Positions 1-9,352 of a stretch of DNA of 64,000 nucleotides are shown here, piece after piece (within the stretch, counting starts at the first letter, position 1; every line of letters starts with the position of its first letter). The DNA is from Clostridiales bacterium (lineage in GTDB: Bacteria > Bacillota > Clostridia > Christensenellales > Pumilibacteraceae): NCBI GenBank assembly GCA_022508445.1, contig JAFLVG010000005.1:1-64000 (forward strand), read 5' to 3'. The translations under genes and the position numbers were made by a program. The notes below the pieces were generated by a model. It had not been told where the DNA came from and did not search any database. It saw only the letters and a program-made list of their open reading frames with translations.

Positions 1-92
1 ACCTGTTCACATTCCGAACACAGAAGTTAAGCCCTATGGAGCCGATGGTACCTGTCTGGTGACGGACCGGGAGAGTAGGTAGCTGCCGCATT
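1..92 (+). rRNA. rrf: 5S ribosomal RNA, 3' portion (5' end outside window)
   Basis: Conserved 5S text 'acctgttcacattccgaacacagaagttaagccc...gccgatggtac...gggagagtaggtagctgccgca'. Confidence 0.95.
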
Positions 93-96
93 TCAC

Positions 97-134
97 TAAA
101 AGACATCTCAAACGAGATGTCTTTTTCTTTTACA
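97..134 (+). terminator. Rho-independent terminator after 5S rRNA
   Basis: aaaagacatctc-aaac-gagatgtctttttctttt hairpin plus T-run. Confidence 0.85.
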
Positions 135-323
135 ATTTTGCGGTGGTTTGCCTAAAAGAAGATGAGATTCCTTCACTGCGTTCGGAATAGCCTTCGGCTG
201 TTGCGTAGGACAAAAAAGTAAATTGTCTTGTCTTTCCGAGCATTTTTGCCCGCCGAAAAATCTCAACCGTTAGGCGCTTTGCGCCCACATCTTGAATCTT
301 CGCTATTACTTCTTAACTAAATT

Positions 324-482
324 TTACCAGTCTTCTTTAATATACCTTGACGGCTGTTTAACGTCGTCGTAGAAATCGTCGTATATTTCCTTGGCGGACT
401 TGCGCGAAGTGGGGAAATCCTCTTGTTCGAAGGCGTCCTCGTCGGCATTTTCGGATATTCGCATAAGTTCGAGATTTGTCAT
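324..482 (-). CDS. small acidic protein, 52 aa (MTNLELMRISENADEDAFEQEDFPTSRKSAKEIYDDFYDDVKQPSRYIKEDW)
   Basis: Intact ATG-to-TAA frame, below the ORF-track length cutoff. A TATAAT (minus strand, plus 492-497) with TTGCTA 17 nt upstream lies just before the ATG. Composition is protein-like. Confidence 0.45.
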   Translation of the reverse strand: MTNLELMRISENADEDAFEQEDFPTSRKSAKEIYDDFYDDVKQPSRYIKEDW

Positions 483-575
483 AACGAGAGTATTATAGCA
501 CGAAGTAAGCGGTGTAGCAAGCGATTGTACAGGTTAAAAAACTCGCAAATCCGGCAATAAATTTAATAATGTGTA

Positions 576-604
576 TTGACACGGCATAAAATAGATGATA
601 TACT
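576..604 (+). promoter_or_regulatory. sigma-A promoter TTGACA-N17-TATACT for the SipW-like peptidase
   Basis: -35 TTGACA 576-581, 17-nt spacer, -10 TATACT 599-604. Confidence 0.8.
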
Positions 605-613
605 AAACACGAT

Positions 614-2206
614 ATGGCGGAAACGGTTGCACAAAAGGACGCGGAAACTGTCGCGCCGAAAAAGAAAAAAAGCAAAGTGGGGAAAGCGTTTAGAATAGGT
701 GGCGTAATTTTTTTGATCGTCATTCTTTTGGTTTTGATTCTGAACGCGCTCTTGACCATGTTCAAGGACGATTATTATACGACCTTCGGTAATTATCGTC
801 TTTTCTCTATTGTGTCAGATTCAATGGAGGATACAATCCCCAAGGGCAGTATGATTGTGGACAAAAAGCCCAAGAGCGAAGCGGACATCAAGGTCGGCAC
901 CATCATAACGTTCAAGACCAAGAACGGTAAAGAAACCGTGTTGCTCACGCACCGCGTCGTCGCGATAGGCACCGATAGCGACGGTAAAACGGTGTATACG
1001 ACAAAAGGCGACAATGCGAACGGCAACGACTCGTTCAAGCCCCATTTCTCGGATGTCGTGGGCGTATATATCGGCAAGAAATGCGGCTTTTTCGGCTCGT
1101 TCTTCGGCTTTATACAATCATCAATCGGCGTAAGCGTGCTAATCTTGGCGCTGTTCATAATCGTTGTCGCTTGGTTGTTCGTATGGTATGTGGATTACAG
1201 CGACCGTAAAAAGAAACTGCAAACGGCGGCGCTCAAAAAGAGCGCGGAAGCGCTGTCGGAAGTCAATCTGCGCTACGACAACGTGTGCGCTATAACCGCG
1301 GTCATGGACGTTCTCGACATGGTAACCGACGAGAGCGAAAAACGCGCGGACGAGAAAGCAAAGGAAGAACGGCTCAACGAGTTTCTCAAAGCCGAAAGTT
1401 TCGAACTCCCCAAAACTCCCGAAACAGCGGCAATGCTCGATTCAATGCCGGCACCCGATACGCCGGGCGCGCTTGCCGCGGCGCTTTCGACCGGCGCAAG
1501 CCTTCGCCAGGCCGAGGACGGGCAAACGCTTGTTCTGACCACTCTGTCCGGCGACAAAAACATATTGCTTACACCGGTACAGACCGCAGACGGCATCATA
1601 CTTTGCAGACAAGGCGTAAGACTGCGCAGCGATCTCGCGCCCAATATAGAAGACGTCGGCGTCACGAGCATGCCTGCGTCGCCCGAGTTCTTCGAGGGCA
1701 AACCGCTCGAAAAGAACGTCGAGTATCCAGAACTGCCTCAACCGGCAAAAGCGCTCGGACCGGAAGCCTTGCTCGGCGCAGGTGCGCAAGCGCCCGATAA
1801 GGACAGACAGTTGCTTGCGAGCGGTGACAACTCGCATAGCGCGTATGCGAAGTACAGAGAATATTCGGCACAGCTCGAACTTCGTCAGGCCGAACAGTTA
1901 AGCGATTTGCTTGCCGGCACCGCTCCGTTGACGCCCGAAGAGCAAGTCAAAGTCGCGGAGTATAAAGCCGCGCACAAAAAACAGCCCAAGCCCAAAAAAC
2001 CGAGAACGGAAGAGCAGAAGGCAAAGGCAAAGGCGGCGGCGGAACGCAAATTGGCGGAGCAAGAAGAATTGCTCAATTCGCTCAGTCCGAGCGACAGAGA
2101 ACTGTATCTGACCGAACAGAAGCTCGCCAAATCCCGCTCCGCGGCAATCCGCAAGCTGAAACGCATAGAATCGGACAGAAAGATTTTGGAAAGAATAGAA
2201 GAGTAA
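614..2206 (+). CDS. SipW/ER-type signal peptidase I (S26B-like) with long cytoplasmic C-terminal extension
   Basis: TM segment, SDSMEDTIPKGSM catalytic Ser box (S70), 'LTHRVV' with His113 where bacterial Lys-type enzymes have Lys, GDNANGNDSF box, second TM near residues 165-192, then a ~330-aa charged tail. Confidence 0.85.
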   Translation: MAETVAQKDAETVAPKKKKSKVGKAFRIGGVIFLIVILLVLILNALLTMFKDDYYTTFGNYRLFSIVSDSMEDTIPKGSMIVDKKPKSEADIKVGTIITFKTKNGKETVLLTHRVVAIGTDSDGKTVYTTKGDNANGNDSFKPHFSDVVGVYIGKKCGFFGSFFGFIQSSIGVSVLILALFIIVVAWLFVWYVDYSDRKKKLQTAALKKSAEALSEVNLRYDNVCAITAVMDVLDMVTDESEKRADEKAKEERLNEFLKAESFELPKTPETAAMLDSMPAPDTPGALAAALSTGASLRQAEDGQTLVLTTLSGDKNILLTPVQTADGIILCRQGVRLRSDLAPNIEDVGVTSMPASPEFFEGKPLEKNVEYPELPQPAKALGPEALLGAGAQAPDKDRQLLASGDNSHSAYAKYREYSAQLELRQAEQLSDLLAGTAPLTPEEQVKVAEYKAAHKKQPKPKKPRTEEQKAKAKAAAERKLAEQEELLNSLSPSDRELYLTEQKLAKSRSAAIRKLKRIESDRKILERIEE

Positions 2207-2217
2207 TAAAACGAATC

Positions 2218-2248
2218 AAAAAAGCACGGCACGTCGTGCTTTTTTTGC
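2218..2248 (+). terminator. Rho-independent terminator
   Basis: aaagcacg-gcacgt-cgtgcttttttt following the peptidase stop. Confidence 0.75.
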
Positions 2249-2367
2249 ATTGACGTGCGAGTTTCAACCACCACTAATCATTCTGTCCGGAGCGCGTCAG
2301 TGCGTTTTTTGCCCGTCGGAGAAATCAAGGCGTAGCCGTACACTTTATCACGCGGTGCAAGCGTCCG

Positions 2368-2394
2368 GATCCCTCGACTGCGATCGGGATGACA
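2368..2394 (+). repeat. dispersed intergenic repeat GATCCCTCGACTGCGATCGGGATGACA
   Basis: Same core (gatccctcgactgc-ctcgggatga) occurs in either orientation near 5957, 7657 and 12394. Confidence 0.65.
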
Positions 2395-2448
2395 GGATAA
2401 CGTTGCCTTTTTGCGGCTAATTTTCCGCAAACTTTTTTAAAATAGGTA

Positions 2449-2477
2449 TTGACAAGTGAGCATACTTGCTATATAAT
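2449..2477 (+). promoter_or_regulatory. sigma-A promoter TTGACA-N17-TATAAT
   Basis: Perfect consensus -35 (2449-2454) and -10 (2472-2477). Confidence 0.85.
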
Positions 2478-2518
2478 GAATATACATGTAAACAGGCTAA
2501 TGGGAATGATGGGGGAAG

Positions 2519-5302
2519 ATGGAACGCACGTGTCGTCTTAAAACTGTTATATTAGCGACAATTGTTTGCGTGGTAATGCTTATTGCCGCGGCTTTTTCCG
2601 TGTCATACGCCAAGTGGAATGCAACAGAAAGTGCCGAAATCGAAGTCAATGATAGCGTTGTCGGGCAGTTTTATGTTGATTATCCCGCACCGACTTACGA
2701 CTATCATATAACAGTTGTATTTAGTGATAAGAAAACATACGAAGCCTACATCACTTGCAAGGAAACCTATGTTAATATATGGCTTTACAATACAGCTAAC
2801 GGCGATAAGAATTACACTGGCGGTACTTGGCCGGGGTTAAAACTCGAAAAAGAAAACATTATAAGGGTAAGCGACGTTAGCTCTACTAACCGTAGCGGGT
2901 TTAAATTGAACTTTTCATTCAATTCATCAGCTTCTACGCAAACGACGGATTTACTTTTCAATAATGTATTTAAAGACGCATTTTCAACTGTTACCTTGAC
3001 AAAAACGGGTACCGGGAAAAATGATGTGACATTTACATCCACGGCTCAAACATCATCTCCGGTAGAACAGACGGTGCGCACAGTAACCGCTACAGGAACA
3101 AATGCTTATCACAATTATGTAAGTGTTTCGCGCATAGGCGGAAAGGGCGCGACTATAGCGTATATCAACTTTGGCGTAACTTCGACGAACGACCTTGATA
3201 AATCGATCGAAAGTTTTTCTGTTACTCGCACACTCACAGACGCAAACGGCAATCCCCAAGCCGGCTCGACAGAGGCAGTCAAAGTATATAACGATCCCAC
3301 AGGAAAATCATTAGACGAAATTAATTATATTGATGGATCAAAAGATACAGACCCCGGCGTAAAAGACAACAATAATGTCATGCCTAACTATGTACTTAAC
3401 GGTACATATATTATGCTGTATTTCAACACAGGCGCAAACCAATACTATGCGCTTGATGTGGTTATAGAAACACAGTCATTAGTGACCTTCACGCTGACCG
3501 CTACCGTTACCGATGTTGACAAGCGTAACAGGTTCCAGGATGGATACGGATATCCTTACGGCTATTATTTGGGCGGCGAATTCAGCGGCGTAAATATGTG
3601 GGAACCTCGAAGAGCCGCGCGACTCACAGCGGCCCATACCGTTGAAAACGACTTTAAGAATTTATCGTATGTGGATGACGGCGTAACGGTTTATCAAGAC
3701 GTGCCAAAGTATATAGACGTGTCCATAGATATAGAGCTTGCTGCCGCAAACGACACGCTCAAACTGTATCGTGTTGGCTCGGACGGCAAGTACTCAGGAG
3801 GTGAAAAACCCTCACTGTGGTTTATTCCGAGAAATATATACAAGAACTATTCCGGCGGTGCAGGTGCTGACGGTACCGACCTCTTTAATAAGGATATGAA
3901 TATTATTATTCGCACTCCCGGTATTTACAGGCTTAGGTTTGTCGGCAATATTCAATACAGGGATAGAGACGTTAACGGCAACACAAGCAAGAGCAACGGC
4001 GTATTTGCCTATGACCGTGAAGATAATGTGTTCATGTCGGAAGACCAATATAATGCGCTCTCTACAAGCCAAAAAAATTCGACAATAAAAGACGAGAGCC
4101 GCGGAGTTTCCGAATTGCGCTATGTCACACTCGGCAACTGGAACGGCGTTGTTGAATATCTTTACGTTACAAGATTAAATGACAGCTCTACATTCTCCGA
4201 AGTTAACGTAACATTCGATCCGGACGGAGGCACTATTTCCGGCGTAACAGACTGGACGGAAAAAGTCACATGGGGTAGTACATTAAATAGCACGGGTATT
4301 ATAAGCAAAACGCCTACGCGCACAGACGGCAAGACTTTTGACGGATGGTATGATTCTAATAACGTTAAATACACCAAGGACACGGTTATAGCTCCGTCTA
4401 CAAGCACGCTTACATTAACCGCGAAGTACAAAGACGCATCAAAAATATATACAATCACGTTTAACGCAAACGGAGGTTCGGTGAGCCCGACATCGAGTCA
4501 AACAGGTGCCGACGGTAAGCTTACGTCTTTGCCTACTCCCACACGAGATTATTATACATTTGACGGTTGGTATCCTTCGACAACTGGTGGCACTAAAATT
4601 ACGACTGATAAGATTTATGATGGTGATACAGAGATATACGCACGTTGGACGGCAAGATACGTTATGGTAAACGGCAACACCGTAACTGATCTATCAGGTA
4701 GCGGTTCTACTTACAGTGCATCTCAGAAATATTTCTCGACGAATACAACTATTTATTTCTATTACGGCGATAGTAAGTTTACTTTGACAAGACAAACGCA
4801 GGCCTCTACAATTACAGTTTACACTAATTACGTAACGACTGTTTCGGCCGGATGGTACAAATTCACGTTATCAAGCGTTAACACTAGCACCATGAAGGCT
4901 ACGGTCAAGTCTGAATTTACGGTTGGCACATCGTCTTCTGTTGGCACGGGTAAAGTTACGGTAGAAGTAAACGGCAACTGGGGCGGCGGAGGCGGCGGTA
5001 CTTGGTCCGGACGTGCCGTGGCTAGTGGCATATCGAGTGGCACATATACACTGTCTTTCTATATTCCTAAATCAACCCAGTTTAAGATACACTCTTATGG
5101 TGGCAATACAGAAGGTTGGTATGGATATAATTCAGGAAAGCATAGCGGACTTAATCTATGGGAGTACGGCAGTGGAGGTAACTGGTGGAACGGCGATAAT
5201 GGTGGTATTTATACTTTTAAAGTAACGATAGACAGCACAGGTAATACAAGCGATTTGGAATTCATCGGGTTTGTTGCAACCACTAGTGTTTCGGATAGTT
5301 AA
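2519..5302 (+). CDS. secreted InlB (Listeria-Bacteroides) repeat protein with SipW-type signal peptide and C-terminal CBM-like region
   Basis: N-term ...AAAFSVSYAKWNATESAEIEV; repeats 'VTFDPDGGTISG...TFDGWYDSNNVKY' and 'ITFNANGGSVSP...TFDGWYPSTTGGTKI...IYARW'; starch-binding-like C-terminus 'TIYFYYGDSKF...AGWYKFTL'. Confidence 0.8.
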   Translation: MERTCRLKTVILATIVCVVMLIAAAFSVSYAKWNATESAEIEVNDSVVGQFYVDYPAPTYDYHITVVFSDKKTYEAYITCKETYVNIWLYNTANGDKNYTGGTWPGLKLEKENIIRVSDVSSTNRSGFKLNFSFNSSASTQTTDLLFNNVFKDAFSTVTLTKTGTGKNDVTFTSTAQTSSPVEQTVRTVTATGTNAYHNYVSVSRIGGKGATIAYINFGVTSTNDLDKSIESFSVTRTLTDANGNPQAGSTEAVKVYNDPTGKSLDEINYIDGSKDTDPGVKDNNNVMPNYVLNGTYIMLYFNTGANQYYALDVVIETQSLVTFTLTATVTDVDKRNRFQDGYGYPYGYYLGGEFSGVNMWEPRRAARLTAAHTVENDFKNLSYVDDGVTVYQDVPKYIDVSIDIELAAANDTLKLYRVGSDGKYSGGEKPSLWFIPRNIYKNYSGGAGADGTDLFNKDMNIIIRTPGIYRLRFVGNIQYRDRDVNGNTSKSNGVFAYDREDNVFMSEDQYNALSTSQKNSTIKDESRGVSELRYVTLGNWNGVVEYLYVTRLNDSSTFSEVNVTFDPDGGTISGVTDWTEKVTWGSTLNSTGIISKTPTRTDGKTFDGWYDSNNVKYTKDTVIAPSTSTLTLTAKYKDASKIYTITFNANGGSVSPTSSQTGADGKLTSLPTPTRDYYTFDGWYPSTTGGTKITTDKIYDGDTEIYARWTARYVMVNGNTVTDLSGSGSTYSASQKYFSTNTTIYFYYGDSKFTLTRQTQASTITVYTNYVTTVSAGWYKFTLSSVNTSTMKATVKSEFTVGTSSSVGTGKVTVEVNGNWGGGGGGTWSGRAVASGISSGTYTLSFYIPKSTQFKIHSYGGNTEGWYGYNSGKHSGLNLWEYGSGGNWWNGDNGGIYTFKVTIDSTGNTSDLEFIGFVATTSVSDS

Positions 5303-5411
5303 CCCAATCGCAAAGCTGTAAAAAACGTGGTTTCCATCTCGTAAATCCAGTGCACATTAAATAATAGCAAACCAACAAACAACACTTCTCCCAAAGGAGT
5401 ATGACGAAATC

Positions 5412-5939
5412 TTGAAACGTTCAGCCAAAATCTTAATAGTCGCGCTGGCAATAGCCATTGTATTCGGAATTGGTACAGTGTCTTTTGCCAAGTGGACGGT
5501 CGCGAGTTCTTCCACTGCTACGGCTGAGGGTCCTACGGGCAAGGTAAACACCGTCGGCAATGTTGTTGTTACGGTTACGAGTGGCGGCTCGGGTTCGTCA
5601 ACAAACAAAAATATAAAAATGAACAAACTGCTCCCATACGACAATAACGACATACAAGGTACCAAATATTGGCAGTTTTCTGTTTCTGTTACCGGCAATG
5701 CCGGAGATGTAAATGTCACCTTAACGGGTGCGATAGATTGCGACACTTCGGTTGCTAAGCTTTACTTCTCACAAACCGCACCGGGCGCTACTGCTTCAAC
5801 CAACGAGCTTCCTAACGGCACGGATAAGTCGATTACTTTATCCAATAATCAAGCCACTGTGTACGTCTATATGATAGCTTACAGCGTAGCCGCAATGAAT
5901 ACCGATATATCGCTTACATTCACCGCAACTGCCGCATAA
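5412..5939 (+). CDS. small secreted SipW-substrate-like (TasA/camelysin-like) protein 1
   Basis: N-term KRSAKILIVALAIAIVFGIGTVSFAKWTVASSS, same design as the next two genes; start codon is TTG, preceded by GGAG. Confidence 0.7.
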   Translation: MKRSAKILIVALAIAIVFGIGTVSFAKWTVASSSTATAEGPTGKVNTVGNVVVTVTSGGSGSSTNKNIKMNKLLPYDNNDIQGTKYWQFSVSVTGNAGDVNVTLTGAIDCDTSVAKLYFSQTAPGATASTNELPNGTDKSITLSNNQATVYVYMIAYSVAAMNTDISLTFTATAA

Positions 5940-5956
5940 AGCACCACCGTTTTTTA

Positions 5957-5984
5957 TCATCCCGAGTGCAGTCGAGGGATCTCC
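5957..5984 (-). repeat. dispersed intergenic repeat (TCATCCCGAGTGCAGTCGAGGGATCTCC)
   Basis: Reverse complement of the element at 2368. Confidence 0.6.
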
Positions 5985-6085
5985 ACCTTAACGGCGAAAG
6001 CCAACACAACGGTTTTAATGGGTTCATGACCCAATAAAATAAAAATTAAAAAATAAAAAAATTTCTTAAAAGGAGAAAACAAATC

Positions 6086-6643
6086 ATGAAAAAGTCAATC
6101 AAAGCTCTTATCGTCGCGGCATCGGTCGCCGCAGTCGCAGGCATCGGCGCAGTCTCGTTCGCAAAGTGGGAAGCAGGCAACGCCGCCACTAAAACAGCTA
6201 CGGGTAATACTGGCTCTATCAACACAATCGGAACCTTGACGGTCACACCTACAAGCGCTTCCGGCAGTGTTGCTGACACGATAACGATGAATGCCTTGTA
6301 CCCCGTAGACCAAGGCGGCACTTATCTTACATACTGGGAGTTTGACATTGAAGTAACGGGTGAGGGCGAGCAAACCTTAACAGTTCAAGCTACTTATTCG
6401 GCAGGCACAAGTGGCAAAGCACAAGGCACAGGCGTTATATACTATGCCAAATCTGCTCCTCAGGGCGCTACTGTCGCCGGCGCACAGGATATTTCATCGG
6501 CGCAGACAGTTGATTTGCAAAAGGGTGATAATAAATATACGGCGAAAGTATACATCTACTTTACAAATACCGCAGAAACTTTGGATATGATGGGTGGAAG
6601 CATTACGGTGACATTCACTGCGTCCGCTAAAACTACTGCCTAA
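6086..6643 (+). CDS. small secreted SipW-substrate-like (TasA/camelysin-like) protein 2
   Basis: MKKSIKALIVAASVAAVAGIGAVSFAKWEAGN; AAGGAG ribosome-binding site. Confidence 0.8.
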   Translation: MKKSIKALIVAASVAAVAGIGAVSFAKWEAGNAATKTATGNTGSINTIGTLTVTPTSASGSVADTITMNALYPVDQGGTYLTYWEFDIEVTGEGEQTLTVQATYSAGTSGKAQGTGVIYYAKSAPQGATVAGAQDISSAQTVDLQKGDNKYTAKVYIYFTNTAETLDMMGGSITVTFTASAKTTA

Positions 6644-6788
6644 ATCTCACACACTCACTCACACGAAAGAAAAATTAAGTAATAGTGTTTCGATTTCATA
6701 TCGTTACATAAGTTTTTAATGCCACGCGGCAGGGCGCGTCGGCTTAAAATAAAAATTTAAATTTTCTTATAAGGAGAAAGTAAAAATC

Positions 6789-7349
6789 ATGAAAAAGAAA
6801 GTAAAAGCCCTCGTTGTTGCGGCTTCCGTTGCCGCAATTGCAGGCATCGGCGCAGTTTCGTTCGCAAAATGGGATGCAGGCTCGAAAAACGTACAGTCAA
6901 CAACGGGTAACGAACTCGGTACCGTATCCGTTTTAAAATTCGGCGAAACAACTATTCAAAACATAACCGGATTAAAGCCTCTGGATCAGGATGCGTCAAT
7001 AACGGCAAGTAATTATGTGAAAGTAGAATTCGACATTGTGGCGTCGGAAGGCTATGGATTTACAGATTTCAAACTTACCGTCGGTGTCAGTGCGATAAGT
7101 ATGACATCTTCTAAATTGACCGGCGACAATAATACGAAAGATAGCGGTATATTTGTCAGCAAAACTGCCCCTAATGCTTTGGCTGACACTAAACAAGATT
7201 CGTATGAGCTTACATATACGATTGGTACCGACGCGTCTTCCGGAAAATATGCGCTTTATGTGTGGTTGCAGTCTGATGATATAGGGGATATGGGGAAGAC
7301 ATTCACCCTTACATACACTCTCTCTGACGGCTCTTCTGCCAAAGTCTAA
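6789..7349 (+). CDS. small secreted SipW-substrate-like (TasA/camelysin-like) protein 3
   Basis: MKKKVKALVVAASVAAIAGIGAVSFAKWDAGS, near-identical signal region and 5' UTR to the previous gene. Confidence 0.8.
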   Translation: MKKKVKALVVAASVAAIAGIGAVSFAKWDAGSKNVQSTTGNELGTVSVLKFGETTIQNITGLKPLDQDASITASNYVKVEFDIVASEGYGFTDFKLTVGVSAISMTSSKLTGDNNTKDSGIFVSKTAPNALADTKQDSYELTYTIGTDASSGKYALYVWLQSDDIGDMGKTFTLTYTLSDGSSAKV

Positions 7350-7496
7350 TTCCATCCATACAAAAGCCGATTTCATCTTTTAATACTCCAATCTGTGATA
7401 CCGATACATAAAGGTATAAATAATTGAATACATGCTTGTTTGCGCCTGTGGGCGTAACAGCGAAATATGCGCTTGCCCTGCGCGCAAAACAATCAT

Positions 7497-7535
7497 CGAG
7501 CCGACCGCGAAAGCGGTCGGCTCGATTTATTATCC
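7497..7535 (+). terminator. terminator-like perfect hairpin
   Basis: cgagccgaccgc-gaaa-gcggtcggctcg followed by atttattat. Confidence 0.55.
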
Positions 7536-7572
7536 CAATAATTTCGACCGAAGCGAGCAATCCCGACCACCA

Positions 7573-7705
7573 CCCATCATTTCGACCGAAGCGAGCTTGC
7601 GAGCGTAGCGGAGAAATCAAGCGAAGCGCAATAAATTATTATGCGGCGCATAGCGCCTAGATCCCTCGCCGCTACTCGGGATGATGGGGCGCGAAGCCGC
7701 ACACA
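7573..7705 (+). repeat. composite dispersed intergenic repeat
   Basis: 'catcatttcgaccgaagcgagcttgcgagcgtagcggagaaatcaagcgaagcg' followed by 'gatccctcgccgctactcgggatgatggggcgcgaagccgcac'; same modules near 9511, 12394 and 48741. Confidence 0.65.
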
Positions 7706-7804
7706 ATCCATTACACTTGATTTCTTCTGAGTTATATGTTAGAATAACTCAAAACATGTTTTTATCTTTTCGCATATATAAAACGGGCGAGAATTGCGTA
7801 AAAC

Positions 7805-9352
7805 ATGTGTTACCGCGGTATGTTCAGAAAGCTGATAAAACTCCTATCGCAAAAGGCGGCGTTGACCGTATTTTCGCTGTTACTCCAAATCACGTTAATC
7901 GTGATTGGGGTGCTTTATGCCGCACGGAATTTTTGGTGGATTTATCTTTTGTTCGAGTTTGCCAGTTTTTTGATATGCCTGCACATCGTGTCGCGCGACA
8001 TGAACCCGAGCTATAAACTGACCTGGTGCGTTTTGATACTTCTTGCGCCTGCGTTCGGCGGCATGGTGTATTTGTTCATAGGAAGACAGCACACGCAAAG
8101 GCGCGTTCGCAAAAGACTAAACCGCGCGGCGGACTTTTCGCAAGTGCTGCTCAATCTGACTAACGCACAGCTACTCACCGAGCGCAAACAGCTCAATCCC
8201 ACTGGCACGACCTGCGCCGATCTTGTGCTCAATGCCGGCTCGTATCCCGTTTACGGCAACACAGCGACCAAGTATTATTCGCTCGGCGATAAGTTTTTTC
8301 CCGATCTGGTGCGCGACATTCGCGCCGCGAAGAAGTTTATATTCATGGAGTATTTCATTATCGACCGCGGCGAGATCTGGGACGGCATAGAAGCGGCGCT
8401 CATCGAGCGTGCGGCCGCGGGCGTTGACGTTAAGCTCATCTACGACGACGTGGGGAGTATGTTCACGCTTCCTAAAAAGGGAATAAAGCGGCTTGTCAGC
8501 GGCGGTGTTCAGGTTTTGCCGTTTAATAAGATAACCTTGTCGTTCGACATGCGGTTGAACAACCGCTCGCACCGAAAGATAACGGTTATTGACGGCGAGA
8601 TTGCGTATACGGGCGGCAACAACATAGCCGACGAATACGCCAACAAGACAGTGCGGTTCGGGCATTGGAAGGACACGCATATGCGGTTCACGGGCGCGGC
8701 GGTGTGGAGCTTTTCCGCGATGTTCCTTTCGTTTTGGAGCATTCTCTCCGAGGAGCAAATACAGTACGCGAACTATCTTACTCACAAGATTGAAGAAAGC
8801 GCGGTGGGTTTTGTTCAGCCGTTGTCGTCCGGTCCCGGGCGCGACGATCATTTGATAGAGAGCGCGTTTATCAATCTTATATCGACCGCCAAGCGGTATG
8901 TGTATATCACCACGCCGTACCTTATTCTCGACAATGAGATTACGACTGCGCTCGTCAATGCCGCACTCGCCGGCGTCGATGTTCGCATTATTATACCGGG
9001 TGTGCCCGACAAGAAATTGGTGTACTTCACGACCAAGTCGTTCGTGCCGGTGCTGATAAAAGCCGGTGTTAAGGTCTATAAATATTCGCCCGGGTTTATT
9101 CACGCGAAAATGGTCATCGTGGATGACGAGCGCGCGTTTATCGGTACGTGCAACATGGATTACCGTTCGTTCTACCTGCATTACGAGGACGGGGCGTTGC
9201 TGTACAACGTCGATTCCGTCAGCGACATGAAGGCGGACTTTGTCGCAACGCAAGAGGTGAGCAAAGAAATGACGCACGAGGAGGTCAACGACGTCACCCT
9301 GCTCACTCGGCTTATGCGCAGTATATTGCGACTTCTCGCGCCCATGATGTGA
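7805..9352 (+). CDS. cls: cardiolipin synthase (phospholipase D family)
   Basis: Two HKD-type motifs (SHRKITVIDGEIAYTGGNNIADEY; HAKMVIVDDERAFIGTCNMDYRSF) after N-terminal TM hairpin. Confidence 0.93.
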   Translation: MCYRGMFRKLIKLLSQKAALTVFSLLLQITLIVIGVLYAARNFWWIYLLFEFASFLICLHIVSRDMNPSYKLTWCVLILLAPAFGGMVYLFIGRQHTQRRVRKRLNRAADFSQVLLNLTNAQLLTERKQLNPTGTTCADLVLNAGSYPVYGNTATKYYSLGDKFFPDLVRDIRAAKKFIFMEYFIIDRGEIWDGIEAALIERAAAGVDVKLIYDDVGSMFTLPKKGIKRLVSGGVQVLPFNKITLSFDMRLNNRSHRKITVIDGEIAYTGGNNIADEYANKTVRFGHWKDTHMRFTGAAVWSFSAMFLSFWSILSEEQIQYANYLTHKIEESAVGFVQPLSSGPGRDDHLIESAFINLISTAKRYVYITTPYLILDNEITTALVNAALAGVDVRIIIPGVPDKKLVYFTTKSFVPVLIKAGVKVYKYSPGFIHAKMVIVDDERAFIGTCNMDYRSFYLHYEDGALLYNVDSVSDMKADFVATQEVSKEMTHEEVNDVTLLTRLMRSILRLLAPMM

